Shown piece by piece: positions 27,150 to 41,000 of a stretch of 64,000 bases of DNA. How positions within the stretch are numbered: position 1 is the stretch's first letter; each line of letters starts with the position of its first letter. The notes below the pieces were generated by a model. The model had not been told where the DNA came from and did no database searches. It was given only the letters and a program-made list of their open reading frames with translations. The translations under genes were made by a program, and so were the position numbers. The stretch lies in the NCBI GenBank assembly GCA_031308135.1, contig JAHLJT010008446.1:165962241-166026240 (forward strand). The letters run 5' to 3'. The stretch comes from Acheta domesticus. Taxonomy: Eukaryota > Arthropoda > Insecta > Orthoptera > Gryllidae.

Positions 27150-30100
27150 TTAATGGTACAGAATTAGTTTCCAGTATCCATACTAATATACCTATTACAA
27201 TTAAATTTCTTTGAGAATATTGCTGTCTTTTCAGAATTTTAATATGTTGTTTTGGTATTCATTGGATGTTTATTCAAGTGAGGGTTTTGCTCATCTTCTA
27301 GGTATGTGTGTCTGGTATACTGAAACATATGACATTGAGTTAAAATATGTTGAAAGTTAAGAAGGGTATCACAGTGCTGGCAGGTGTGTGGGGGATTTCC
27401 AGTTAGCAAGTGTTGATGACTGAACTTGCAATGACCCGTTCTCATCCTTGTTATTATCATGTCATCTTTCCTCGAGAAGTTTTTGGAGATTTTCAGGGAG
27501 TAAAATTGTTAACTTGTTTGTGTAGAGAGCTGGATTTCATGGTTTCCAGAGGTTGCTCCACTTTTCATCATTGCTTTCTTGATGTGGGTCCATAAATCCT
27601 TGCAGGTGTGTGATATTGTTAAAATACTTTCTGTTTCAGGGCTTACATTTTCCTCGTCAAGGCTCATTGTATTATGTTCAGGGATTGTTTTGTAATCTGG
27701 TATCCAGGCAATTATGAGACTTTTTAGATTGTGTAATGTCAATATATATTTCATGAATAATGTTTATCATTGGTAGGCCTGGGTAATTATTGAAAACATT
27801 GTGTATTTCTTCAAGAGAAGTAGAGAATATGACAAACTTGTTATTTCAGAGTTTCTGTGACATTTTGAAGGCTGTATTTTAGAGCATATTTCAGCTGTAG
27901 TAGTGCTAGAGTAGGAATGGCAGTCTGTTTATAATTTTAACATCTTTGGTAATTGTAGTTGCATATTTCCATCTCTATTATTGATAACTTTAGTATAGAT
28001 TTTATAAGAATCTTGGTATTTATTTTCTATTTCATTAAGTTCATTTTTCCTATCATTTTTAGCCATTTTGTTTATTTGTGGAGTGTCTAGTGTTATACCT
28101 GTTACTATATCAGGAATTGTCCATGGTGGTATACTATTATTTCTTTTTTCCATTAGTATATGTTCTTTAAGGTTTATTATCTCAGAAGGTTTTTGGACTT
28201 TGGTATATACTGGTGAAAAGCATTTTTGTACTTCGTAGTAATTTTGAAGTTTTGGGTATATATCAAAGGTAGATTATAGGGTTATTTGATTCTGCTGTTT
28301 GATGGCATATTTGAGAGTTAGCATTTGTGTACGGTGAGCAAGGGTTGGTTCTTGGGCTTCTAGTAGGATGCTGCCGCCAATGGGGTTGGTATGAAATCAG
28401 CCAGTGCTTATTCGTAGAGCTTTGTTGTGTATAACATCAAGTTTTTTAGGTCGTTTTTGCCAGCTGAATCGTATAATATGGATCCATAGCCTATCTTGGA
28501 TCGTACTATTGCTTTGTAGGTCATCAGCTGGAGATGTTTATCTGCTCCCCAGTTATTATGGGAAATGCACTTGAGTATATTTAGTCTTTTCCTTCGTTCC
28601 TCACTTAAAATTTGTATATGCCTTTTCCAGTTCATTGTTGAGTAAAAATGCATGCCTAATATTTTAATGTTTTGATCAAATTTGAGGTTATGTTGGTCCA
28701 TTTTTAATGTAGGCTGACTCTCCATATTTTGTCTGGAGAATACTATACATTGCGTTTGGAAGCTGAAAATTTAAGACATCAGACTTCTGGACGATAGTTC
28801 AGTTCATTTCTCGGGCTTTTCTTATGGATAGGTGATATTGAGCTCAGTAGCCTTTGAGAAGGTATTTCTTCGTGAATAAGAATTTCATTGAAGATTTCTG
28901 TGATTATCTTTCACGTTAGCGTTAGCGTTCACGAACGGCAGAGCCCATCAGTACAGGATCTTTTGAATGTACCGTGCGGCTGTCTCTGTGCCTCCGAGGA
29001 ATACTAACGGTGAACGGGCACCATGGAATGTCACGCCCCACACCACAACCAGGCCTAGCGAGACGTGTGATGGGAAACCACAAACCGCTCGTCGTGGCGC
29101 TCCCCCACTACGAGTCCAGACACGGACCCGATGGTCGTCGCCATCAAGGCAACACTAGGGCTCGTCACTGAAGATGACCCTGCTGCCAGTCTGCATGGTC
29201 CCAGGTCCGTCATTCCCGACCCAAGGCGAGTCTATAACGACGTTGCTGTGGTGTGAGTGGCAGGTGTCGTAACGGTCGGCATTGCAGCGAGCCCTGCTTT
29301 GTACAACCACCTGCCAATGATGACCACTTACACGGTGACACGGTGATTTACACAACCCGCTGAATAGCACCTATAATTGCCGTTGGATCTGATCGCACGT
29401 GGCGGACTTAGCTAGACCGGTGTGCGCGAGCGGTCACGTACCGAGCCCCAGTGCGCTGGCCGACCGTGAAAACGAAATCATTGGCTTAGCGATTGGTGTG
29501 TAAAATACCCACCGAGTAGTTGCAGATCAGTTGGGTCCTTCGGGGTGCAGCTTTTTTTTTTGTGCCGATGAGTGTATTCCTCTTGGAGATCAAGTTCTTT
29601 TTTGCTGTCCTAGAGCGCTCTATAAATTCTGTTGCTGTTTCATTAATTTCTGTTCTTAAACGAGTTTTTTTGCCTTATTTCTCGTGAATTCCTAATATGT
29701 GATGCTTGTGTGTAATTTTTTTTTCTGTTGCTTTTTTCATTTGGACACGGTATCATTTGCTTAACCTTATCTGAATTGCATCGTCTTACGTCATCTCTAA
29801 TAGCTCGTTTGACATTTTTTGTTTAATAAAGCATATTCTGATTTCATTTCCGGACTAGTTCTGTATGGTAACAATTTCCTTCTTTTTTTAATAGAATCTG
29901 TGTATCTGCACTTAGTTTATCATTTGCTTGTTCTGCTGTGTATTGTCCTAATATTTACTTCCTTTTCCAAAAATGTCAAGTCAAGTTTTTCTAACAGTTT
30001 TCCGTGAAAACTAGCTCAAAATTCCACATTTTCAGAAACTCTCCAACGCCATTTTCTCATAAATGGCTCCAAATTGTTTTCTTCAAACTTTGAACGGATA

Positions 30101-33100
30101 GTGCCAATTGCACTCTTTAATATGACGTAAAGTTAATTTGGGGTATTTTGTTTTGTTTTAAAAAAAACACAAATGTAATATTTTTAAAAATCTCTCACAC
30201 CTTAATATGCACATTACCAGCAATTTGCAAAAACTTTGTATTTGTGAGTTGATGTACTTCAAATTACTTTGAATGATTTTTTCGAAAACTCAAACATTTT
30301 CTGTGGAAAGAGATTCAAATTATACCATTTACAGTGGCACTTAAAATGCAATTTTCTAAAAAACAGCTCCAAATTTTCGAAAGAAAATTGCCATTTGGGA
30401 CGAGATTTTACAGTTCTGTTTATATTCTTAAAATAATATTTCCGTTCTACTATTAGAAACCGAAAAATTAAGAAAATGCCAAAAAAATGTACTTGAAGTG
30501 GCGGGAGATGGCAGCTGGCAAGAGTACGTGTCAAGTCTGAATAGCTAGCCCAGAGCCGAGTCCAACGACCAAAGGGAATGGAAAACTAATACGGAAAGTC
30601 TGTGTCATTCTGTAGCAACAATAGTTCCTTTCTGCGGAAAATGTCTATACCATTTGGTTTGAGAGAAAAAGACAACATTGTTTCTGTATATCTTATGTGG
30701 CTCCTATACAGCCAGTTCTTATGTATTGTATAATTATTTTTAATATTTCTTTACTCCGCGGGTCAATACGGTTTTTTTATTCGGCACTCTGCACTATTTT
30801 AAATTATTTTTGTCCTTTTATTCAGTGTTATTGCATCTTGAATTGGTTTTGTTTGTGTTGGGTTCTTAATCTTTATTACGGTTTTAAATTTTGACATGGG
30901 CGCCAAGGACCAAGCTATTGAAGCGCCCTATAAACCCCAATCAATTTATGTAACTGCGGCAAAGATTGGGCTACGAGAATATGGAGCGAGTCCGCCTCCT
31001 TTTCTAGCACATTCGTAATGCAAATTATTTTCCTGGCTTGCAGTCTCGTGTAACCTTTCTGCTTAAGAACGAGAGAGAAAATGCGGCATTTGACAGTATT
31101 TTCCACCTCATTTTACTGTTTTCTTCTTTTTTGTCTCAGTTCTTTTTCTTCGGACATTCTTTGCTATGGAATATGTGAGAGCTCCGGGGCGCCCGTCCCG
31201 TTCTCTCTGTGCTTTAATACAGGCCTTAATGTAAATTACTTTTCATTGTAAAGATGGAGAGAGAAATAGTGGTACTAAAGAATGGAACAGACTTTCCCGT
31301 ATTAGTTTCGGTGTGAGAGATCTTTCAGAAACATTTGTGTAATCTTTGAAAAAACGAAAAAAAAAAAAAAAAACCGAAAATGAACTTTACGTTAATTAAA
31401 GAGTGCAGTTAGCACTACGCGTTCGAAAAGTTCGATGAAAAAAAAAAATTGGAGCCGTTTATATAAAATGGCGTTTGAGCGTTTTCAAAAAATGAGGAAT
31501 TTTGAGCTAGTTTTCACAGAAAACGGAGTTTTCGACAAACATTACTTGACGTTATTTAAAGCAAATGTACGCGTAAATATAATAAGAACAATCGCCACTA
31601 ATGTAAGCAATACCGACCTGAGAGACAAGTCCAAAACTTACATTGTTGTAATTTTTGAAGGAAAAAACAAAACAAAAAATAGAGCAATTTGACGTTGTGG
31701 AAGAGGCCGAATAAATTTCAAACTTCGCGATTTTCGAAATTCAGAGTTAACCGTGAAAATCGGACCTATGTCACCTTTATAACTGTATTTTACTCTATTC
31801 TTACAAAAAGTTAGAGAAAAAATTTGGAGCGGTTTTTGAGAAAATTTTGAAAATATCCGGGGGTCTTTCAGTTTAAGTATCCTCAAATTTTATAGAAACT
31901 TTTTCAAAATCTCGAAGCTTCGACGTGAGCCAGATCGACAGGGGTTTCTTCAATTTGAAATAATCCTATGTTTGGTTTAGACATTAGTATTGTTCACAGA
32001 CGGACGTTTTGCTTTTCAATTGGTTTTTTGTTTATCAAGGACCCTCAAAAGAGGTATTCTGGCTACCCCACATGTTAGGAGAATTTTTCTTAATTTAGCA
32101 GCCGCATTTAACCACTTTTTCGTTATCAGGGCCGGCAATGATTTTTTTCTGCCGAAAAGGCATCGTTTTTTGTGCAGCATTAAAAACTTTCCCTAACTAT
32201 GTATATTTCTCCGTGTATATGTACGTGTACGAGAAGTAAAAATGTGTCAGATACCTTTATATTGTCGATAAACAAATTTGAAGAGCAAAAAGAATATTTT
32301 TTTGAGAAAATCATCATCAATATTTTTATTCAGGCATCAATATTTTTATTCTAAACATCTTTTTCGAATGCCTTAGTGAATTCTCGTCGCGAAAGCGAAG
32401 TTCTCACAACTTCGTTTTTCACCCAGACGCCGTAAGATGCTCTGATGATGATCGCTACGCGATCGAAAAGATATTTAGAAGAATAGAAAAATACTGATAC
32501 CCAACAACACCTTTTCTCAATTATTAGAATGCATCAATCTCACCAGCGATATATTAATAAGGAGGGAATATGTTTGTTGTTTAGTAGTGCAACCATTTAA
32601 TAACTTACTATTTAATATTTATAACCAATTAATAATATAGTATTCATTTTACTACCAGGGTTGGCCAAATAATATGAACAACCTGACATTCACACAATAT
32701 TTATTTATTAATAAGACATTGGGTCATCATTTGCTTTTAGATCAGCTGTAATTCGTCCCGGAGTTGATTTGTGGTGTGTCTAAATAGCTTCCAAATGCAT
32801 GTCCTCCCATTCTTGTACCAAACAGCATTTGCTTCAACAACGATGTTGGAGCTGAAATCTGCTATTCGTTCTCTGCTCTACAGCGCCCTAACGTTCGATT
32901 ATGTAAAGGGATGCAGAGAAGGCTCTCAAGTGTTCCTTTCTCCATTTTTTTTCATTTTCTTGCTTTTCATTTCATGTCACTGTTCTTTTCACTCCTTTTT
33001 AATCCTCACTGGCCTTCTCTGCTGTATTCTGAACGCCCACGCCATGTGTTTTGCCGTGCATGGCGACCCGTGTCGGAGGGAATGTGTGTCCTGGCAGTTG

Positions 33101-34979
33101 AGAGACCGGTTTTTTTGTTTCCACTAGTCCTGGTGCTACGTTTTTCTGGCTTGCACCAAGGGGTACGTTTACGTATTTTGGGGAACATTCCTTGTAGGTG
33201 TCAATACACTCGTTTGGCCTCGGACTTTTCTAGACGGGCGGTCGGGAGCTAACCCACTCCCGATCAATCGGCTCGGACTAGGTCTTCACTGAACTCCAGG
33301 GTGAGCGGGGGGATCCACGGCGGTGCAGCGCTGTGACATTCCCCTACTATATCTCCGTGTCAGCCCTGGCACCCCAGTGGGGTGTCCCCTTGTTGGACTC
33401 CATGGTGGGTGGGGAGCACGGAGATGAATTCATGTCCATCTCATGGGTACGCAGCCATCACCCTGCCCTCTTCCGCAAGGAACAGGCGAGTGTCACGGAA
33501 AAGCGATCGATCTGAATAGCTTTTTCTGTAGAGAAGAGGATAAACCGAAGAAACCACGGTTTCTTTTAATGTCGTGCGCCGAAGAGGACACATTTTTCAA
33601 AAGTGTGAGCGCGGTCCGTCTCGCGCGTGAAATAAAGTCTTTAGGTCAGCTTCCAAGCGGTCGTGCGACAGAGAAATGGTACCATCTCTTTGAAGCGCGC
33701 ACCGACGATCAGATGAATAATATTGCAAAAACGAGCACATTGCCGGCCTCCAGGTGGAAGTGACCACTCACCCTACCCTTAATCTCTGAAAGGGGATGGT
33801 CATCACGACGATTTTGCGTCTGAGAGTGAGGAGGAACTGCTCTCCTTTTCCAAAGTGAAGGAGTTACTGAGGTCTTCAGGATCAAGAGGAAGGAGAAAGG
33901 GATTGAGATCCCCACTCCCACTCTGATCTTGACGTTCAACCTCCCAGCCCTCCCAGAAAGGTCGTCTTTGGGTACTACAATCTTCGTGTGCGGCAATATG
34001 TCCCGAACCCTTTGCTCTGTTTTAATTGTCAAAGGTCCGGACATACGCAACAACGCTGCATGGCAGTAAGCCCTGTATGCGCCAAGTGTGGCATCTCTGA
34101 ACACGGAAGTAGAACCCTGCCATCACGAAAGTGCACTGCGTGAACTGCGAAGGAGACCATGCGTAAAACTTCAACAAATGCGCTACACTTTTGGAGAGAG
34201 ATATCCAAAACATCAGAGAGTGAGGTGTCATTTCCCGAGCCCAAACACCGTTACTTGGCAAGAAATCCTGTGGATCTTTCTCAGTCTTTTGCCAGTAGAG
34301 TGACGAAGCCTATGATGACAACATTGAACAGCCAAACTGAAACCTTACCATCCATGTGCGATGTAGCTTGCCAGGTCTTCCTTGAGGTTTCTACTCAAAC
34401 CTCCATTTCTGCTGCTCCATCGGTAAGTAGGCCCAACAAAAGTTCTGTTGCAGTAACTAATACCCATATTCGTACGCCAACGAAGTCGGGAATCAAAACC
34501 AGTTTCCAGATCTCGGTCACCCATCTCATGGGATCTGGATTCCATCTTAGCGCCCGCCCGCCCTCCCTAGCAGTGGTCAAGACCACTCTGCCGTGGACGA
34601 GGACGTGCCTGCGAGTGCTTTAAGCACCTTTCAAAAAGTGAGGAAGAAGAAAAAGAAGAAATCACCCCACCTAAATTAAAACAATGGCTCTCTTGTGGAA
34701 TATGGTTTTCTGTTCCCAATTACAAGAATGAAGATTAATAATCTCCCGCCACAACCCATTCATTATCTGCATGCAGGAAACTCATCTTCTACTCTAACAT
34801 CCTCTCACTTCGCGATTTTCGCATTTCCCGGTTCGACCAAGATGACGGGCTTCGCGCTTATGGCGGTGCCTCGGTATCCACCCGCGACTTCCTGCACTCT
34901 GAGCAACACAACATTCGAATTGATCTCCAGACTGTGTGCATAGGGTAAATTTACCTTCAGGTCCGCTCATACTATGCAA

Positions 34980-35030
<51 letters not shown>

Positions 35031-38000
35031 AAGAAAGAGAGAGAGAGCGCCTCAGTCTTTCCTTCTTGTTGGGGACCTTAATGCCCACAATCCCCTCTGG
35101 GGTGCACGAGGATCTGCCCGAGAGGTTCTATCCCACGAAAATATTGACCAGCAAAATTTTATTGTTTTGAATTCCGGGAATCTTATTTTCTATTCCATAG
35201 CCTCAGTTGATCTGGCGATCTGCAGTCCATTTTTATCTACCATCTTAAAGTGGACTGTTCTCGATGACCTACATGGAAGTGACCATTTTCCTACTCTGGT
35301 CCGCTTTGATGTATCCAATTTAAACATAACCATTCCACCACGCATCCATCAAGCTGATTGGGACACATTCAGCAAGGAAATTAAAATTCCAGACAATTGT
35401 TCTCACAACATCGATACTTTGGTGACCCAATTCACTGACGCCCTTCTTCGCGCAGCCACCGCTTCAATCCGCAAATCTGCATGCCGGCCACGACACGTCC
35501 CTGTGCCTTGGTGGAATGCTGACTATCGCTGGCCGTCGCAGTGCGTGACCGAAAGCGGGCACTGGCGAGGCACAATAGGTTCCGCAACACTACAAACCTA
35601 ATTGATTACAAAGAAAGCGGCCAGAGCTAGATTAGTAATACGGGAAAATAAGACTTTCCTGGAGAGCCTATATTTCTTCTCTTTCTTGCCATACCATTCC
35701 TAAAGTACTATCGCGAAAGGTCCGACAGATTGGAGAAGACTTTCGCCACCGTCTGTCCCAGGACTTCTGATTAATGGAAATGTCATCACTTCTCCAGAAG
35801 ACGTAGTTGAGGAATTGGCTTGTCATTACGAAAAAACATCCAGCTCCTTACACTACTCTCCTAGCTTCTTGAAAACGAAGAAAAGTCTGGAGAATGGCAG
35901 ATTAGACTTTTCAACTTGCCTGGACAAAGAATATAACGCGCCTTTCTCTACGGACGAATTTACATCTGCCGTCGCCCGTGGGAAAGATTCTGCTCCAGGA
36001 CCAGACCAGATACACAGCCAAATGTTGAAACACCTACCGGAAAGGGCACGTATTTTTGTCCTCCGTATCTTAAACAAGATTTCGATGGAACATACCTTTC
36101 CCAGGACCTGGCGCGAAGCGTTTATCATTCCAATTCCCAATGAAGGAAAGGACAACATACCGCCTATCTCGCTCACAAGCTGTCTCTGCAAGGTTGTAGA
36201 GAGAATGGTGAATACGCTGGTCTGGCTCCTGGAACAGAGAAATCTACTTACACCCCTCCAGTGTGGTTTCAGGAAGAACAGGTCAACCATGGATCACCTT
36301 GTCACCCTTGCCACACAGATCTCCACTGCTTTCGTGCTACGTCAACACCTGGTAGCAATTTTCTTCGATATAGAGAAAGCATATGGCACCACCTGGAGGT
36401 ACGGCATTCTTCGCACCATCCATTCTTGGGGTCTTACGGGCCGGCTCCCACTCTTTTAATAGTCTTTCTTTCATCACGATACTTCCGGGTTCGCCTTGGT
36501 GACGGTATCTGCCAGTCACCATCTAGAGAATGGGGTCCTCAGGGATCAATTCTTAGTGTCACTCTGCCATCGCTATCAATAGTATATCATCCATAATTTG
36601 AGTGCCGGTGAAAGCATCACTCTTCGTTGACGACTTTGCCATTATTTGCTCCTCCAAGAGTATGCAAGTGATTGGCAGTTACAGCTTGTCCTCAACAAAT
36701 TGCAGAAATGGAGCAACGCAACAGAATTCTAGTTCTCCACCTCAAAAACCAATTGCATGCACTTCTGCAGGATTGACCACCTCCATAACCAACCTAATCT
36801 TTTTCTTGGGAGTCATCCTCTTCCCTTTTGTTGAATCGGCAACTTTCCTTGGGCTTAATTTTGATAAGAGCCTAACTTGGCGAAATCACATCCGTAAATT
36901 GAAGAGCCGATGTGTGTGTCACCTCTGAACCTTCTCCGCACCCTCACAGGCAACTCTTGGGGCGCAGACCGTGTGTGTCTTTTGTGTTTGTATAGACGCT
37001 CATCCGCTCTATTTTGGATTATGGATGCATTGTCTATGGGTCAGCGTCTCCATCAACCCTCCGACCATTAAATACCCATTCATAATGCAGGTATAAGGAT
37101 TAGTACAGGTGCATTCCGCACTAGTCGCATTGAATGCCTCTTGGTGAGGCTGGAGAACCATCTCTGAGCCGAAGGCGAGATATTTATTAGCATATTACGG
37201 TGCTAAAGTCTCAGGTCTCTCTAACTATCCTTGCCGCCTAATAATCACTCCCCCATATTATGAGTCCTCGTACTTTCTTCGAACATCGCTACCCCAGCCC
37301 CCCAGGTTATCGATCGCGAAATCTTTTACAAGAACTCAGTGTTGACCTGTAAACTGACCTGTAACTGACCTGTACCTGACCACTACTGTAAAACCCCCAA
37401 GTGACAAGATTCCCCCTTGGAAACTCCTCCTCCCAAATATTGACCTCGGGTTGTCCAGTCTTTCCAACAAACTACGAGTCCTCTTGTTTACCAGAAACAG
37501 TTTCAGGGTATGAGGGAAGCCTATCCGGATCTTGTATTCTTGTACACAGATGGTTCTTTGTACAATGACGCGGTGGCATGTGGTTTTTATTGCATCTGGG
37601 CCACCAAATCATATCGGCTTCACTTCCAGTGCGGTATATTCACTGCCGGAGTGTATGCAATTCTCGAAACCGTAAAATATATTGAGTCAACGTCGTTGCG
37701 GCTAGTAGTTATCTGTTCGGACTCTCAGCTCTCTTCAAGCTGTCTCCTGCTTTTCGTCAGACCAAATACATAGATTCAACGACGTTGCGGCGAGTAGTTG
37801 TCTGTTCTGATTCTCTCAGCTCTCTTCCGTTCTTCGTCAGACTACCTGACGAAATAAGTTCATAACCTGATTCATCGTCTTCTCTCCCGCCAGTATGACC
37901 TGACACTTAGTTGGGTTCTAGGCCATGTGGGAATCACAGGGAATGAGCTGGCCGACCAGGCGGCGAAACCAGCGGTTTGCAAGACCCGCATTGACATCCC

Positions 38001-41000
38001 TTTTTGCACCATTGTCCGATGTTAAGGCTTTCTTGAAAAGATCCGTGTTTAGAGCGTGGCAAACAGAGGGGCACAATAGCACTTTTAAACTAAATGCCAT
38101 AAAGAATTCTATTAATCCCTGACGTTCCTCGTCCTGCTGCTTTAGGCGTGAGGAAGTAATTTCAACGCGTCTTCGTATCGGACATTGCCACTTTTCTCAC
38201 GTTTTCATTTTTCGAGGTGAAACCCCACCCATCTGTGATTCATGCAGGACTGTTCTTTCTGTGGAACACATGCTCTTGCACTACGAAATTAAATGGCAAC
38301 CGACGAAGACATGGCCTGGGCAACTCACTACGGGAGGTGCTCGAGGATGACGATTCTACGCTCTCAAAACTTTTTGGTTTTTTTGAAAGAAAGCGGAATA
38401 TATAATTCTATTTGAAAGATAAGGTTTTATGCACATCTTACGTTTTATGATAAATTTTACATTCTTTCAATCAGTGGCTAAGTTGCATTTGCAACACCTA
38501 CTAAATCTACTCCTTTTTAAATACTTTGACATGGGCACCAATGACCACAGTAGTTGAAGCGCCCTCTAAACCCTAATTTACTAAGCACTCGCTTGTGTTC
38601 ACCGTCGCAGACCAAAGACTATAGTGCACTGTAGTGTAACCTTACTATATTATATTGCATGGTGTTCAAATTTTTGTGTTCAACCCCTTTGTTGTGGTTA
38701 AATGCTAAATATTATTTCAGCAAATGAAATATCAGCAAATAGCACAATATAAAAAAACAATCTATAAATCTGATGAATATTTCTCTGATTTTTGATTGTT
38801 CATTTTAATATACATAACAAATCAAAAATTAAATTTTAAGTATCAACTCCCCAAACAAAGTTGGTTTATATTGTGTGCTGTTTACTGAAGGTCCTTTGTA
38901 TTAATTAAAGTGACAGGTTGTGCCGTTGCTGTTGTTTGTTTCGTTAATGCTACTTTTGATTACTCTTCAATAAATAGTACAATGTTTTTGTCTAGTATTG
39001 CCTTTCTTTCAAGTTTTTTTTCTTTATCTTGAGCATTTGAAGTGTATTGTTTTTTATGTTGATTCCAGGCATCCTGAAATTTTGACCTCTAAATTTACTA
39101 CGGAAGAGACTTCAAATTCTGTGCATGAAGTTCTTGTTCAAGAATCTTCTCGAAGTCATATGAAAGAAAGCATGCTAGATGAGTCTGTCTGTAAATCAAG
39201 TGACGTGCATGAAGAAAATGATTCTTTCATAATATTTGAAAAAAAGCCAACCCTCCAAAATGTGCGTTACAACTGATCATGTGTCGCTAAATGTCGAAAG
39301 CACGGAGCATGATGTATCATCTAGTCTTGACTCATTTGAGAATCATACTTGTCATACAAATCAATGTTCAGATGTGACATCAAGTGAAGATTTAAGCGTT
39401 CATACTTTATCACCACCAACCAGAATGTATTTGTACATTCAAATGCAACTCTGCCTCAAGGAGAGTTTGCGAGAATGGTTGTATGATAATGTAACAAGTC
39501 GTGATCGAAAGAAAATGTTACAAATATTTGAACAAATTGTACAAGCTGTTGAATACATACATCTTGAAGGTCTTATTCATCGCGATCTTAAGGTAAGATT
39601 TTTACCATGATCAGTTTCTTAACAAGATATTGACTATATAATAATCATTTTTCGTAAAGTAAAGTAGTGTATGTGTCAAAGGATGTCACTTTAAGAAAAT
39701 GTTTTTACATTGAACATTGATTCGAACAAGAAATGCATTTATGGTGTTAAGATAAGAGTTGTGTGGAATTTATATGCTTTGTTGTAAGGTAAGTGAAACC
39801 AAATGCGTATATACACACCATGTTATAGAAAGCGTAACTAGTGGTGTTAAGACAGCGCATACTTTCACGCATTATTTGTAACTGCCCTGCAATATTATAC
39901 TACTACATGAACTTGCAAAAGTGCTTTCAACTAGCACAAATTTGTTTCCGCACCGAGACTGAAACTCAGGTCCTAGGAGGGAACTGGCTAGTGCCTCACC
40001 GCTACACCTAGCAGCAGCTGTGACACCTCTTGTGTCAACGCAATATTTCCGACATGCATTTTTCCAAAATCCAGAGAGATCAACGAAAATGAGGCCATTC
40101 TTTTAAGCGCTCCTAGTTTTATCCGATAAAAATTTAAAGCAAACAAAGATCGAGCGGTTTTTGAGAAAATGTTATTTTTATAATTTTCTTTCACTTGAAC
40201 CAGAAATTACGTGAAACGTAGTCGTTTTTTTTTAAAATATTGTTTATGATCTTTTTTGAAGAGCTTATTTTGTTAGGCCGTATTGTTTAAGGCAAACATC
40301 TCTATCTTCAATTTTGTAGTTTTGATGTGTTGACTTTTCGGAAACATGGCGAGTTTGCTGAAAAAAGGGACTAGCACCATATTTTTACCCTCCTTTAATA
40401 CATATGAGGAGAAAATTTGAAGGAAACAAGTAATGCTACGACTGCGCATACTTTCTCATAATATTGGAAATAGATACTAAGTAATATTGAAATACTGTAA
40501 TATGTGCCCTACTAACAACTCAACTATGACTTGGCAACGTCCAATTAAATCAATTAAAACGAAGCGCCTGTGGTACATATCCGCGTTTATTTCGATAGTC
40601 GGGACTAGTAGTTATTTCTTACTTTTTCAAATGAAACAAACCTGAATAACGAGAGGGCCCTGCTGAAAAGGAGACGTGGCATTACTTTTCTGCCAGTGAA
40701 CGGAATAAATAATTTAACCGTGTTGGCGTAGACTTTTATGAGTTACAGTGTGTGAATTTTTTGTATTTGTGAGTACAAGAATCTTGGTGAATTATAATTA
40801 TTGCTTGACCACAGAGCAACACCTATCAACCATAATGGAAGCATCTATTAGTTGTCAAACAAACATCGATTCAAGTAAGAGTTATGCTCAAGCGTCACTA
40901 AGTTCTTTTTCAAAAAATAAATGCTGTGGTAATGGACTCGACCAGCCTTGCACCCGCCATTACTTTTATTTAAGCTCTATCAAAGAAATGAAATCCGTCT

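Larger units (their letters stand above)
25490..29820 (-). mobile_element. RTE-type LINE, decayed, split by two nested insertions
   Basis: On the minus strand, 5' to 3': charged remnants such as [20 protein letters not shown] (about 29700-29800). After an inserted Tc1-like piece (28966-29576) comes [17 protein letters not shown] (about 28790-28850). After an inserted LINE (26869-28774) come [17 protein letters not shown] and [20 protein letters not shown] (about 26690-26860), [17 protein letters not shown] (26570-26620), [13 protein letters not shown] (about 26510), and the C-terminal [20 protein letters not shown] with [12 protein letters not shown] (25850-25980). These motifs are typical of the RTE clade. 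It is frameshifted throughout and inactive. Confidence 0.75.
33262..38576 (+). mobile_element. I-superfamily non-LTR retrotransposon, best-preserved copy C
   Basis: It starts with the leader block GATCAATCGGCTCGG shared with copy A. ORF1 runs at about 33500-34650 and ORF2 at about 34684-38300. The order is endonuclease, reverse transcriptase, RNase H, then the terminal R-x-R-I-G-H and C-x-x-C block. The 3' end TTTGACATGGGCACCAATG, then GAAGCGCCCTCTAAACCC, is shared with copies A and D. Several frameshifts and three internal repeat expansions disrupt it, so it is inactive, but every domain can be recognised. No target-site duplication was identified. Confidence 0.85.

Noticed and set aside
27023..27214. 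63-codon open frame full of alternating Y and I
   Set aside because: It is a direct translation of the (AT)n microsatellite.
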